Shown here in pieces: positions 13,353 through 22,992 of a DNA stretch of 64,000 nt. A program made the translations under genes and the position numbers. Position 1 is the stretch's first letter. Each line of letters starts with the position of its first letter. The notes under the pieces were generated by a model. It had not been told where the DNA came from and searched no databases. It worked only from the letters and a program-made list of their open reading frames with translations. Source of the DNA: Siphonodentalium dalli (taxonomy: Eukaryota; Mollusca; Scaphopoda; Gadilida; Siphonodentaliidae); contig CP136062.1 of assembly GCA_032622095.1 (NCBI GenBank), positions 2,790,001 through 2,854,000 on the forward strand. The letters are read 5' to 3'.

Positions 13353-14510
13353 GGTATACTACCGTTTCAACACATCGGCTATTTATCATTTTGCTGGTGA
13401 GAAGGCGTATGTTCAGTTTGGTGCTATTTATGTACACAGAAAAGGCACCATTACTCGGGAAAGCAACATACCGAAATGCATATAGATGTACGCGAATCAT
13501 GTTACGTTCTCACACAATGCAGCTTTCCCAAATCCGCGCTCTTTAAAATAGAATTGGCTGCATGACTGGCCTACTTCTGATGGCCAAAAATGTATACAAA
13601 ATTCGAACAAGCTGTGGAAAAGTTCGCGATCTTGGACAGTCAGTACAATCGGTTGGACAGTCAGTACAATCGGTATAAACGTTTGTAATGACATAACGTG
13701 TCTTGACAGCATTACCTGTTATGCTATTTTGATATGTTTCTAAATTATATTTAATGCTTGATTCCTGATACACATATATAGTGACATTTCAGTGATCTTT
13801 CTAGAGCGTTCCCGAGCATGATAGAACTTCAAATAAAACATATTCGCCTTTGTCCCATTCTGGTGATTTGGGCTCGTTTTTAGCATGTTACTAATTTTAT
13901 AATAAGGCGTAATCAAGACATGTGTTATCAGTTGTGTGAGTGATTGCCATTCGCGCATAATTATTTCATAAATAAATATATCCGCTGCACGTAGATATAA
14001 CCGTCACTTATAGTACTGGCCGTTGAAATCACTGACCCGACAAACTGATAAACCAAGACTTAACACTTGGCAAATTACAGATCGGCATTGATTTAAAACT
14101 TCGCACTTCATTGTGGACAGACTATAACTATCCGTATATTTCACGAGAATATACCATCCCATAGCAGTTATAATTTTTAACATCTCAAGTCTTTAATTTG
14201 GAATATATGCACAAGAGATAGACACATGTGTGCATGTGGAACCCGTGCATGTTCTTTATTCCCGTTGCCAATTAAATATATATATTGTACACATGTGGGT
14301 ATGTATACTAATAAAACCGAACTGTGTCTGTGTTCATTTGTTTGTCGGTCTGACCTGCTATTGGTGCCCAACCGGTTGGATCATGACAAACTAAAATTGG
14401 AACACACGGTGAATTGTCACGTGGAGTGTCATGGGATAGGTGCATCTGACGTCGTGTGATTTAATTTGGAATTCATGAATAATTTAATAACATGCTTACA
14501 TCTATATCTA
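13353..14510. other. H1249 unique 3' segment, middle part; no gene seen
   Basis: AT-rich single-copy sequence. The only structure I can support is a 21-bp perfect direct duplication at 13632-13673 (TTGGACAGTCAGTACAATCGG twice). Short open frames on both strands show no recognisable domain. Confidence 0.5.
13632..13673. repeat. 21-bp direct duplication
   Basis: Two perfect adjacent copies (13632-13652 and 13653-13673). The most likely origin is replication slippage. Confidence 0.9.
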
Positions 14511-14680
14511 CAGTATGCCCTAAGTAATCGACTCCTTAAACATAGCAGAATTATGGGTAATATTTCAGGATTTAGTGGGAAATATAGCCTGTTGACATTC
14601 ATCCGAAAGCTCTCCTGAATCCCGAAAAGTTACCCATAATTCTGCTCTGTTTAAGGGGTCGATTACATAAGGCATTACTG
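14511..14680. mobile_element. Tc1/mariner-like MITE, 170 bp
   Basis: The element begins CAGTATGCCCTAAGTAATCG and its other end on the reverse strand begins CAGTAATGCCTTATGTAATCG. The two arms continue to match for about 60 bp, including AGCAGAATTATGGGTAA, so most of the element is a fold-back. It is flanked by TA on both sides (14509-14510 and 14681-14682), the target duplication of the Tc1/mariner superfamily, and CAGT termini fit that group. There is no coding sequence. The arms have diverged by several bases, so it is not a very recent insertion. Confidence 0.8.
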
Positions 14681-15187
14681 TATATTTGCGAATTTCTGTC
14701 TGTCGGCCTGTGTCTGTCTTCTACAAAAATTACAGGAGACCATCTAGATGATACCAATGAGTCTACTAAGGGTAACTTTTTACGAGAAATATAATTTCAA
14801 AAGTAGCCTCATTCTTAATCTTTTATTTTTGCGAACTGATGTGTTTATGATGTTCATGTATCATAATATAAGGTCTGAAGTATGCATGGTTGTAACTAAA
14901 TAAATACTTCAATAGTTGTGGAACGGATTAATCGAGATAAACAAAATTACGATCGAAAAGGTGAGCCACTACTTATATTCCATGAATTTTTAAAGTTATA
15001 GATATAGTTATAATTATTGTGATTATGGTTACGGCTAGAGCATGGTTATGCTTATAGAAACATTTAGTATTGGGACATGGTACGGGTTGCCGATAGGTAT
15101 GGTTATGTTAAGATTTGGGTTATGGGAAAGGTAATGATTGAGAGGGGATTTGGATTGGAACATATATGATAATTATATGGAAGTATC
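14681..15187. other. H1249 unique 3' segment, last part; no gene seen
   Basis: AT-rich sequence. Between about 15000 and 15140 the words GGTTATG, GGTTACGG and GGGTTATGGG recur loosely, but without a regular period. No gene or RNA is supported. Confidence 0.5.
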
Positions 15188-15218
15188 AAACTTCCAATAG
15201 GAAGTTTAAAAATTCTAG
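15188..15218 (+). other. 3' terminus of H1249 (hairpin plus CTAG)
   Basis: AAACTTCC, loop AATA, GGAAGTTT, then AAAAATT and CTAG. This matches the Helitron 3' signal, in which a short hairpin about ten bases before CTRR ends the transposed strand. Confidence 0.85.
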
Positions 15219-17645
15219 TTATTATTATTATTATACTGGACACTTTTGCAACCCTTATTACTCGAAAAGTACCAGGAGTAGCACACTAAAACTTGGTACG
15301 TATCTTGGGATCAAAGAGTTGTATGCCATCGTCGCATAACGAATATTGTCCGCGTTTTCCCCGAGGAGTTATCTCCCTTTATTTGAAAAAATGTCATTTT
15401 ATTATCTCGGAAATTATAAGAAGCAGAGCATCGAAAATTAGACCGTATGCACATCTCGATATGCACTACTGCCCACGGGCATAAAAACTTGGGTCCGCCC
15501 TTTCCCTGAAGAGTTACCGCCCATAGTTGGCAAACCTCTATTTTATTGTACTCTGTTGTCCTCCCGTATCATTCCAGATAACTGTATTTGGTTTTTGTAG
15601 TCGTGTTGACCGTTGTCAGCTTAGTCCGAGGAAGAAAATTTGACAGGGTTGGACATATATTTTTACACTGGGGTGGGGGCAATATTTTCGCAATTTTTTT
15701 TTATTATTGACATTCATCTATTTAAGTATGTAGATTCCCTGAACGAAAACAAACCCATACCGGAAAGGATTTTTGTAATCCGAGAAGAAATGCAAGAGTT
15801 ACGGGCCCTCAAAGTTTGCAATTTGGTCCCATGTGCTTGTGACCCTATCTCCTCCGAAGATGTCGAACTTTGGATGTCGTCTGATATCCCAGTGCGTGCG
15901 GTCTGAAGAGAGCACGCGATGGGCCAAATTTTGCCAGTGTCGGTTCAGTGTTGTGGGTCAGGGGAGGGGTGGTCCGGGGTACCAATTTTGTATTCTTCTC
16001 CGAATCGGATGAAACTTGGAATATAACATCCATACCGCCAACCGATCTAGAAACTGAAAGAATTTCGAAAATCCATTGAAAAATGTCAGAGTTGTGGGCC
16101 TTCAAACAATGCAAATTTGGCCCCATATGCTTGTGATCACATCTCCTCCGAAGATGTCAAACTTTGGATGTCAACTGATACGCCAATGCGTGCGGTCTGA
16201 AGAGAGCACGCGATGAGCCAAATTTTGCCAGTGTCGGTTCAGTGTTGTGGGTCAGGGGAGGGGTGGTCCGGGGTACCAAAATTTATTTCGTCTCCGAATC
16301 ATATGAAACTTGATATATAACATATACCATACACGTTGATCATAAAACTGAAAACAGATTGTAAATCCGTTAAAAAATGGCGGAGATTTGGGCCCTCAAA
16401 CTTTGAATGTGGGCCCGTATTCTTTCCAATAAACAAAATGTTATTCGTCTCTGAATCAGACAAAATTTATAACAAATAATCAATGTAAGTAGCTGATCAC
16501 AATACTCAAAACAATTTTTAAATCCATTGGAAAATAACGGAGTTACGGGCTCTCAAAATTCGCATTTTGGGCCGGGTTTGACTATTTCCCAATCCCGTCA
16601 CCCAATTTCGAGGCAGGGGTGGGGTCACTCCCAAACACTTGAGATCAACCCACACATGTTAAGGGAAAGATATAATCATCCTAATTCATATTTTCCGTCC
16701 CTTAACTGCGATTTATTGAGCTCATGATTTGCCCTATTATTATACTTCCATGGTGTAACCAAGGAAGTATATTGTTTTTCTACTGCGGCCGTTTTCTGTT
16801 TAATTGGAAATACTCAGAAACTAATGGGAGGAGGACCGCGAAATCTCTAGCGAATGTAGGCATCTAAGGTCTACTAAAAATAATGCTATCCGGATGTTGG
16901 TCCAATATATTTTGACAGAGTTATGGCCCTTTTTCGATTATTTTTCATTATTATTATTATTATTATACTGGACACTTTTGCAACCCTTATTACTCGAAAA
17001 GTACCAGGAGTAGCACACTAAAACTTGGTACGTATCTTGGGATCAAAGAGTTGTATGCCATCGTCGCATAACGAATATTGTCCGCGTTTTCCCCGAGGAG
17101 TTATCTCCCTTTATTTGAAAAAATGTCATTTTATTATCTCGGAAATTATAAGAAGCAGAGCATCGAAAATTAGACCGTATGCACATCTCGATATGCACTA
17201 CTGCCCACGGGCATAAAAACTTGGGTCCGCCCTTTCCCTGAAGAGTTACCGCCCATAGTTGGCAAACCTCTATTTTATTGTACTCTGTTGTCCTCCCGTA
17301 TCATTCCAGATAACTGTATTTGGTTTTTGTAGTCGTGTTGACCGTTGTCAGCTTAGTCCGAGGAAGAAAATTTGACAGGGTTGGACATATATTTTTACAC
17401 TGGGGTGGGGGCAATATTTTCGCAATTTTTTTTTATTATTGACATTCATCTATTTAAGTATGTAGATTCCCTGAACGAAAACAAACCCATACCGGAAAGG
17501 ATTTTTGTAATCCGAGAAGAAATGCAAGAGTTACGGGCCCTCAAAGTTTGCAAGTGTCGGTCCAGTATTGTGGGTCAGGGGAGGGGTGGTCTGCGGTACC
17601 AATTTTTAATTCTTCTCAGAATCATATGAAATTTGGGATATAACA
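15219..17645. repeat. 1732-bp tandem array, right block, with diverged edge
   Basis: The interrupted H1732 unit resumes at 15219 with the rest of its ATT run and continues with the 1732-bp period (palindrome at 16742-16770). Near-identity ends after TCAAAGTTTGCA at 17552. From 17553 to about 17645 the sequence is still recognisable as H1732 unit material, but it is diverged and about 120 bp has been skipped, since AGTGTCGGTCCAGTATTG follows directly. An older, unhomogenised copy at the edge of an array is the usual pattern. Confidence 0.9.
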
Positions 17646-18541
17646 GAAATATGTCTATCCAAATGTAATTCGCGAACTATGAACGAATGTTGTACAAGCT
17701 CACATCTCATTCCCCAAACTATCCGTTACTTATTCATAAAAGTCATATTATGCTACACGCGAAACGGAGATAACTTTTGGGGAATCCAGAGTCCAAAACG
17801 GATCGAAATCGCCCTGTTCCAGAAAAGTCGTTCATTTTGTTTTCACTTTTTGAAAAAGGCTCCAATATTTCAACCAAAACTTTTGGACTTAGAACATTAT
17901 TTTTTTCTCAGTCAAGTGAAAAGAGCTCTTCAAAATAATTCCGCTTATATATATAATATATATTATCTATATATACGCCAAAAATTTGTCACTCCCCTCT
18001 CTCCTTCCTCCGGCTACCCCATCCTCCGTGGGATGGAACCTACCTCCGATTCGAATACACCCGTCATGCCGCGGGCCAGTCTCATTCCTCTACCAGAGAA
18101 CTGATAGAACGCCCGTCGAATACCAACAATCATTTCCAGAGTGCTATATTGGTATGAGTTCATATCGGAGCCGTTATAAAGCAAATAACTTGGATTTTAA
18201 TATAAACCCACCTATTCGTAAATTGTGTAGCCCATGGTGTGTGGTAAATTATCATTTTATCGTGTATAGTGTGTCATGAGCTATCTGCGTGCGTGCATTT
18301 CACTTTTGTATTTTCTTTCGCATCTTCAACGCACTGCATATCATATACAACCAAACAAAATACAAACATTACATTAATTTGATCACACAAGACTTCGTTA
18401 TATGGTGTATATTTCTACTAACGTAATGACGACGTATAGCCAATTATTCCATTTGCGATAACAACGATAAACACATAGAAACATGCAAACATCATCAGTT
18501 TCGTAAGATCAATTTGTATATTGTTTATATTCTAGTTATTT
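17646..18541. other. H1732 unique 3' segment, first part; no gene seen
   Basis: Single-copy AT-rich sequence with open frames of up to 141 codons that have no recognisable motif. 17789-17852 resembles 11735-11800. A TA-rich stretch lies at 17945-17975. No gene can be supported. Confidence 0.55.
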
Positions 18542-18650
18542 ATCGAATATAAAAAGCATCTTTACATTATCTTTAGTTTGGTATTATTCGTATTTGATGA
18601 TTAAAATACACCAAAACATGTTAAAAATAAAAAATAAAAAAAGATAATTT

Positions 18651-18726
18651 GACGGGATTCGAACTCACGTCGCAATAAAACACAAACTGAATGTTTGACG
18701 CTCTCTCCACTCGGCTACGCAGCGCG
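18651..18726 (-). pseudogene. tRNA-like (SINE-type) fragment, copy 1
   Basis: On the minus strand an A-box-like TAGCCGAGTGG (18707-18717) and a B-box-like GTTCGAATCCC (18654-18664) occur at tRNA-like spacing, followed by a T7 run that could end Pol III transcription. The acceptor arms do not pair, the base before the putative anticodon is not T, and the variable region is long and unstructured. It is therefore a tRNA-derived relic or SINE head, not a working tRNA. Confidence 0.65.
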
Positions 18727-18921
18727 CTGTTAATTTATAATAAAATATATTAGTATTAAATATGTAGGCATATAACTGTGTATATTTAAACTTTATATCC
18801 AAACTGATTGAAATCGAATATAAAAAGCATCTTTACATTATCTTTAGTTTGGTATTATTCGTATTTGATGATTAAAATACACCAAAACATGTTAAAAATA
18901 AAAAATAAAAAAAGATAATTT

Positions 18922-18998
18922 GACGGGATTCGAACTCACGTCGCAATAAAAACACAAACTGAAGGTTTGACGCTCTGACCACTCAGCTACGCACTGCG
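18922..18998 (-). pseudogene. tRNA-like (SINE-type) fragment, copy 2
   Basis: Duplicate of the preceding tRNA-like block. Its D-arm (GTAGCTGAGTGGTCAGAGCG) is closer to a canonical tRNA than that of copy 1, so this copy is nearer the ancestral state. The B box is again GTTCGAATCCC. The acceptor stem still does not pair, so I do not call a functional tRNA. Confidence 0.65.
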
Positions 18999-19086
18999 CT
19001 ATTAATTTATAAGAAAATATATTAGTATTAAATATATAGGCATATAACTGTGTATATTTAAACTTTATATCCAAACTGATTGAAAT

Positions 19087-19885
19087 GCGTGACTATATAT
19101 ATATATACCCCTTTCCGCTATACGGGGAACAGGAAAATGCACCTATTCTTCCCACCAAATCCAAAAGGGCTAATTAAAGAGCAAGGTAATGCCGTAGCAG
19201 GTACATTTGGATATTCTATTCACGCCCCCCCCCCAAATCTTGACCGCTATACTTCAAATTCAAACATCGAGAATTTTTTTGTTGACGAGTACATCTGATA
19301 GCTAGTGTTCACGCGCATCTAGAGCGCAATTTTCTAATTTTCAGATGGAACGGAACGGTTTACTCGTGACAACGCTATATATCATAAATATGTATACTTC
19401 TGTAGTCTATCACTAGCCGATTTTTAGCCCCAAATCCAAACGGGCCGATGTAGGAGCGAGTTTAATGCGGTGGTACATAAGCCGGTATACTGTAGGTATG
19501 ACTCTAAAATTTGACCTCTCTAATATAAACGCAACCTGCTCAAGGGAGTGTTTGTGTCGGGTGGGTTCAGATTTGGAAAATTCCACCGAAGATCAAATGG
19601 GCAAAATTACTCCGAAAATCATATATTGAGATAAAAACTTTTCGATGAGTGGATGTGATAAGTAGTATATAAACGCAAGATTAGTACACTTTTTAATGAT
19701 TTATATTGAACGGTTTAACCCTGGTAGCGTATAACGTTGTGACGGGTGATATATATTACTCAAATTCAAACCCTCTCTTCATGACGCAAATTCAAACGGA
19801 CTTAGCAAGAAGCAAGGCAAATGCATGAATATGCTCACCGATATACTATATAGGTATGTCCGCTCTACTGTAAAAGTAACCTATT
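19087..19885. repeat. Degenerate 300-400-bp modules in the H1732 3' segment
   Basis: Phrases such as CAAATCCAAAAGGGCTAATT (about 19157), CAAATCCAAACGGGCCGATG (about 19430), CAACCTGC, GGTGGGTTCAGATTT and GGATGTGATAAGTAGTAT recur in the same order roughly every 300 bp, strongly diverged. The same phrases in the same order occur at 32750-34080 in H1392, so the two 3' segments share ancestry. No coding potential is evident. Confidence 0.65.
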
Positions 19886-20145
19886 GTCACGATTTGACCT
19901 GTCCAAAACACTCCCCGGACAAAAGTTTTCCTAGGTATAAAATTTCGTCGAAATCCGATCGTTTTACTCGATTTTACCTTGAACTTACCATTTCGAATGT
20001 CAATGTCAGGTCGGGGTCACGACTTGACCCGCCCAAAAGACTCCCCGGACAAAAGTACCCCTAGGTATCAAATTTCGTGGAAATCCGCATGTTTTACCCG
20101 ATTTGACCTTCGATTGACCATTTTGAAGACCAAGGTCAGGTCGGG
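19886..20145 (-). repeat. 130-bp tandem pair, inverted relative of Helitron B core
   Basis: GTCACGAYTTGACC begins at 19886 and again at 20016, giving two diverged copies of 130 bp. Reverse-complemented, they align with 35185-35345 of Helitron B: AAGGTCAAATCGGGTAAAAC, GGGTACTTTTGT, CTTGACCTTGG and CTTCAAAAT occur there too. I read this as an old Helitron-derived fragment in the opposite orientation. A short GGGAT/GATGG run (about 20146-20164) follows. Confidence 0.65.
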
Positions 20146-20169
20146 ATGGGATGGGATGGGATGGAATAC

Positions 20170-20208
20170 CATGGAAGTATATCTGATTCCATGGAATCTG
20201 ACCTCTAG
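20170..20208 (+). other. 3' terminus of H1732
   Basis: CATGGAAGTAT, then the palindrome GATTCCATGGAATC (20185-20198), TGACCT and CTAG (20205-20208). It is followed immediately by the remainder of the interrupted H1392 ATT run. Confidence 0.8.
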
Positions 20209-22992
20209 TTATTATTATTATTCTTCTTAGCAATTTTATAATGAGCATAGCTCAGTCAATACAAGAGTTAGAAAGCTAAAACTTTGAATGTATATATATG
20301 TATACAAACTCTAGTGCTTAGGCCTATTGAGAATCATGTCCTCACTTGATTTGCAGAGTTATCTCCCTCTATGTGAAAAATTGGTGTTTTCAGAACTCCG
20401 AAAATATAAGGAGTACAGCACTGAAATTTGGTCGATAGATACATCTTGATATCGACTGAATCGTGAGCACATCAAAAACTTTGTCCGTCTTTCCTCTCCA
20501 GAGTTATCTCCCATATATATGTCAACCTCGAAATGTTCTGATCGCCTGTTCTCACATAGCAAGAAAGATAGCTGGATTTAGTTTCTATGCTAGTGCTGGC
20601 CGTTGTCAATATACTTCACAAAAATAATTTGGACAGGGTCGGACTTACATTTTTTGGTTAGGGTGGGGGCGAAATTTTCGCAATTTTATTTTTGCGATGA
20701 TTTCAACCATTTTTACTACCATGTATCTTTAGGACGTACTAATGATCCTCCTGAAAGAATTTTGTAAATCGGTTGAGAAATGTCCAAGTTACAGACCATC
20801 GAATATTGTATTCATACATTGGCTGAGGAGAAAGTGGTTGTGACCACAACTCCTCATAGACGACGCACATGAGCAGGATTTGGTTTATGTGAGCGTGTTA
20901 TTCATAGAGAGAAGACGAACTGGTGCAATTTTTACCAAGATCCAAAAATATTTGTCCCTATTAGGGAGGGGGGCAAAAATTGTCATTTTTTTATCGTCTC
21001 AGATTCGAACCAAAATTGTTGTGAAGTATCTATAGGACGTTCTGAGAGTACTCAAGAAAGAATTTTGTAAATCGGTTGAAAAATGTAGAAATTTTGGCCC
21101 ATTAATTCTTATCAAGTTTACAGAAGATGCACTATGGATTTAAATTCCTACAACCAATCGTCACTTTTTTGGTGTCATTCGATGGGGAATTTCTAGTACT
21201 TCTAAACGATTACCTACTTGCCGTATTATGTCGATGGAAGCCAGAGATAATCGAAATGTATATACTGAACAGCATACATATAGGCCTACATAGTAGAATA
21301 TCGCCACAATATCTTACTAAAACCCTACTATATAATAAAGGGGCATCAATTGCGAACACAATCACGCAAAAATTAGCTCGATATCTCGAAAATTGGCCGA
21401 GATATGGTGACTTTTCTACCCGCGTCACCCAATTCCGAGGTATGGGTGGGGGTCACACCAGAACGTTCCAACTGAACACAGAAATGTCAAGAAACCATAA
21501 TATCGACATACCAATCAATTCCGCGCGATTTCATTATTATACTTCCATGTTTTACATGGAAGTATATTGTTTTTGTGATTTTTATTTTTCTCTATTATTA
21601 TTATTATTATTATTCTTCTTAGCAATTTTATAATGAGCATAGCTCAGTCAATACAAGAGTTAGAAAGCTAAAACTTTGAATGTATATATATGTATACAAA
21701 CTCTAGTGCTTAGGCCTATTGAGAATCATGTCCTCACTTGATTTGCAGAGTTATCTCCCTCTATGTGAAAAATTGGTGTTTTCAGAACTCCGAAAATATA
21801 AGGAGTACAGCACTGAAATTTGGTCGATAGATACATCTTGATATCGACTGAATCGTGAGCACATCAAAAACTTTGTCCGTCTTTCCTCTCCAGAGTTATC
21901 TCCCATATATATGTCAACCTCGAAATGTTCTGATCGCCTGTTCTCACATAGCAAGAAAGATAGCTGGATTTAGTTTCTATGCTAGTGCTGGCCGTTGTCA
22001 ATATACTTCACAAAAATAATTTGGACAGGGTCGGACTTACATTTTTTGGTTAGGGTGGGGGCGAAATTTTCGCAATTTTATTTTTGCGATGATTTCAACC
22101 ATTTTTACTACCATGTATCTTTAGGACGTACTAATGATCCTCCTGAAAGAATTTTGTAAATCGGTTGAGAAATGTCCAAGTTACAGACCATCGAATATTG
22201 TATTCATACATTGGCTGAGGAGAAAGTGGTTGTGACCACAACTCCTCATAGACGACGCACATGAGCAGGATTTGGTTTATGTGAGCGTGTTATTCATAGA
22301 GAGAAGACGAACTGGTGCAATTTTTACCAAGATCCAAAAATATTTGTCCCTATTAGGGAGGGGGGCAAAAATTGTCATTTTTTTATCGTCTCAGATTCGA
22401 ACCAAAATTGTTGTGAAGTATCTATAGGACGTTCTGAGAGTACTCAAGAAAGAATTTTGTAAATCGGTTGAAAAATGTAGAAATTTTGGCCCATTAATTC
22501 TTATCAAGTTTACAGAAGATGCACTATGGATTTAAATTCCTACAACCAATCGTCACTTTTTTGGTGTCATTCGATGGGGAATTTCTAGTACTTCTAAACG
22601 ATTACCTACTTGCCGTATTATGTCGATGGAAGCCAGAGATAATCGAAATGTATATACTGAACAGCATACATATAGGCCTACATAGTAGAATATCGCCACA
22701 ATATCTTACTAAAACCCTACTATATAATAAAGGGGCATCAATTGCGAACACAATCACGCAAAAATTAGCTCGATATCTCGAAAATTGGCCGAGATATGGT
22801 GACTTTTCTACCCGCGTCACCCAATTCCGAGGTATGGGTGGGGGTCACACCAGAACGTTCCAACTGAACACAGAAATGTCAAGAAACCATAATATCGACA
22901 TACCAATCAATTCCGCGCGATTTCATTATTATACTTCCATGTTTTACATGGAAGTATATTGTTTTTGTGATTTTTATTTTTCTCTATTATTA
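20209..22992. repeat. 1392-bp tandem array, middle block (exactly two units long)
   Basis: H1392 resumes in the ATT run, and the palindrome recurs at 21539-21565 and 22931-22957. The block is 2784 bp, exactly two periods, because the insertions at its two ends lie at the same point of the unit. Sequence is identical to the left block wherever I compared. Confidence 0.95.

Larger units (their letters stand above)
8405..15218 (+). mobile_element. H1249: Helentron-like element nested in H1732
   Basis: The element starts TTATACTTACAT within the ATT run of an H1732 unit and ends in an 8-bp perfect hairpin (15188-15195 with 15200-15207, loop AATA), seven bases and CTAG (15215-15218). Excising 6814 bp rejoins the H1732 unit with six ATT repeats and the normal 1732-bp spacing, and there is no target duplication. 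It contains about 2.5 units of a 1249-bp tandem core, then about 3.6 kb of non-repeated 3' segment that carries two small MITEs. TATGGAAGTAT just before the hairpin (about 15176-15186) pairs with the 5' end as an asymmetric inverted repeat. It has no coding capacity for its own mobility. Confidence 0.8.
18542..19086. repeat. 271-bp tandem duplication containing tRNA-like sequence
   Basis: Two adjacent copies (about 18542-18812 and 18813-19086) share the start TCGAATATAAAAAGCATC and the end CCAAACTGATTGAAAT. They differ by a small number of substitutions and one A-run length change. Each copy carries a reverse-strand tRNA-like block followed on that strand by a T run and AT-rich tail. Confidence 0.9.
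2998..20208 (+). mobile_element. H1732: Helentron-like element inserted in an H1392 unit
   Basis: The element starts TTATACTTCCATGG inside the ATT run of an H1392 unit and ends with CATGGAAGTAT (20170-20180), a palindromic hairpin at 20185-20198 and CTAG at 20205-20208. Removing 17211 bp restores the H1392 unit to 1392 bp and to seven ATT repeats, with no target-site duplication, as expected for rolling-circle insertion at a TTA/TT site. Inside are 1732-bp tandem units (2998-8404 and 15219-17552), a diverged unit tail to about 17645 and a unique 3' segment to 20184. H1249 (8405-15218) is nested within it. No transposition protein is encoded in the window. Confidence 0.8.

Noticed and set aside
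13076-13546. 156-codon open frame overlapping the hAT-like MITE
   Set aside because: It crosses the MITE's terminal repeat and a homopolymeric C run, shows no transposase motif, and has an opposing 112-codon frame on the other strand.
15000-15140. Telomere-like repeats (GGTTATG, GGGTTATGGG)
   Set aside because: The words are scattered with no regular period and no run of TTAGGG-type units.
18651-18998. Functional tRNA genes
   Set aside because: A and B boxes are present, but acceptor arms do not pair, the base before the putative anticodon is not T, and the variable region is too long without a stem.
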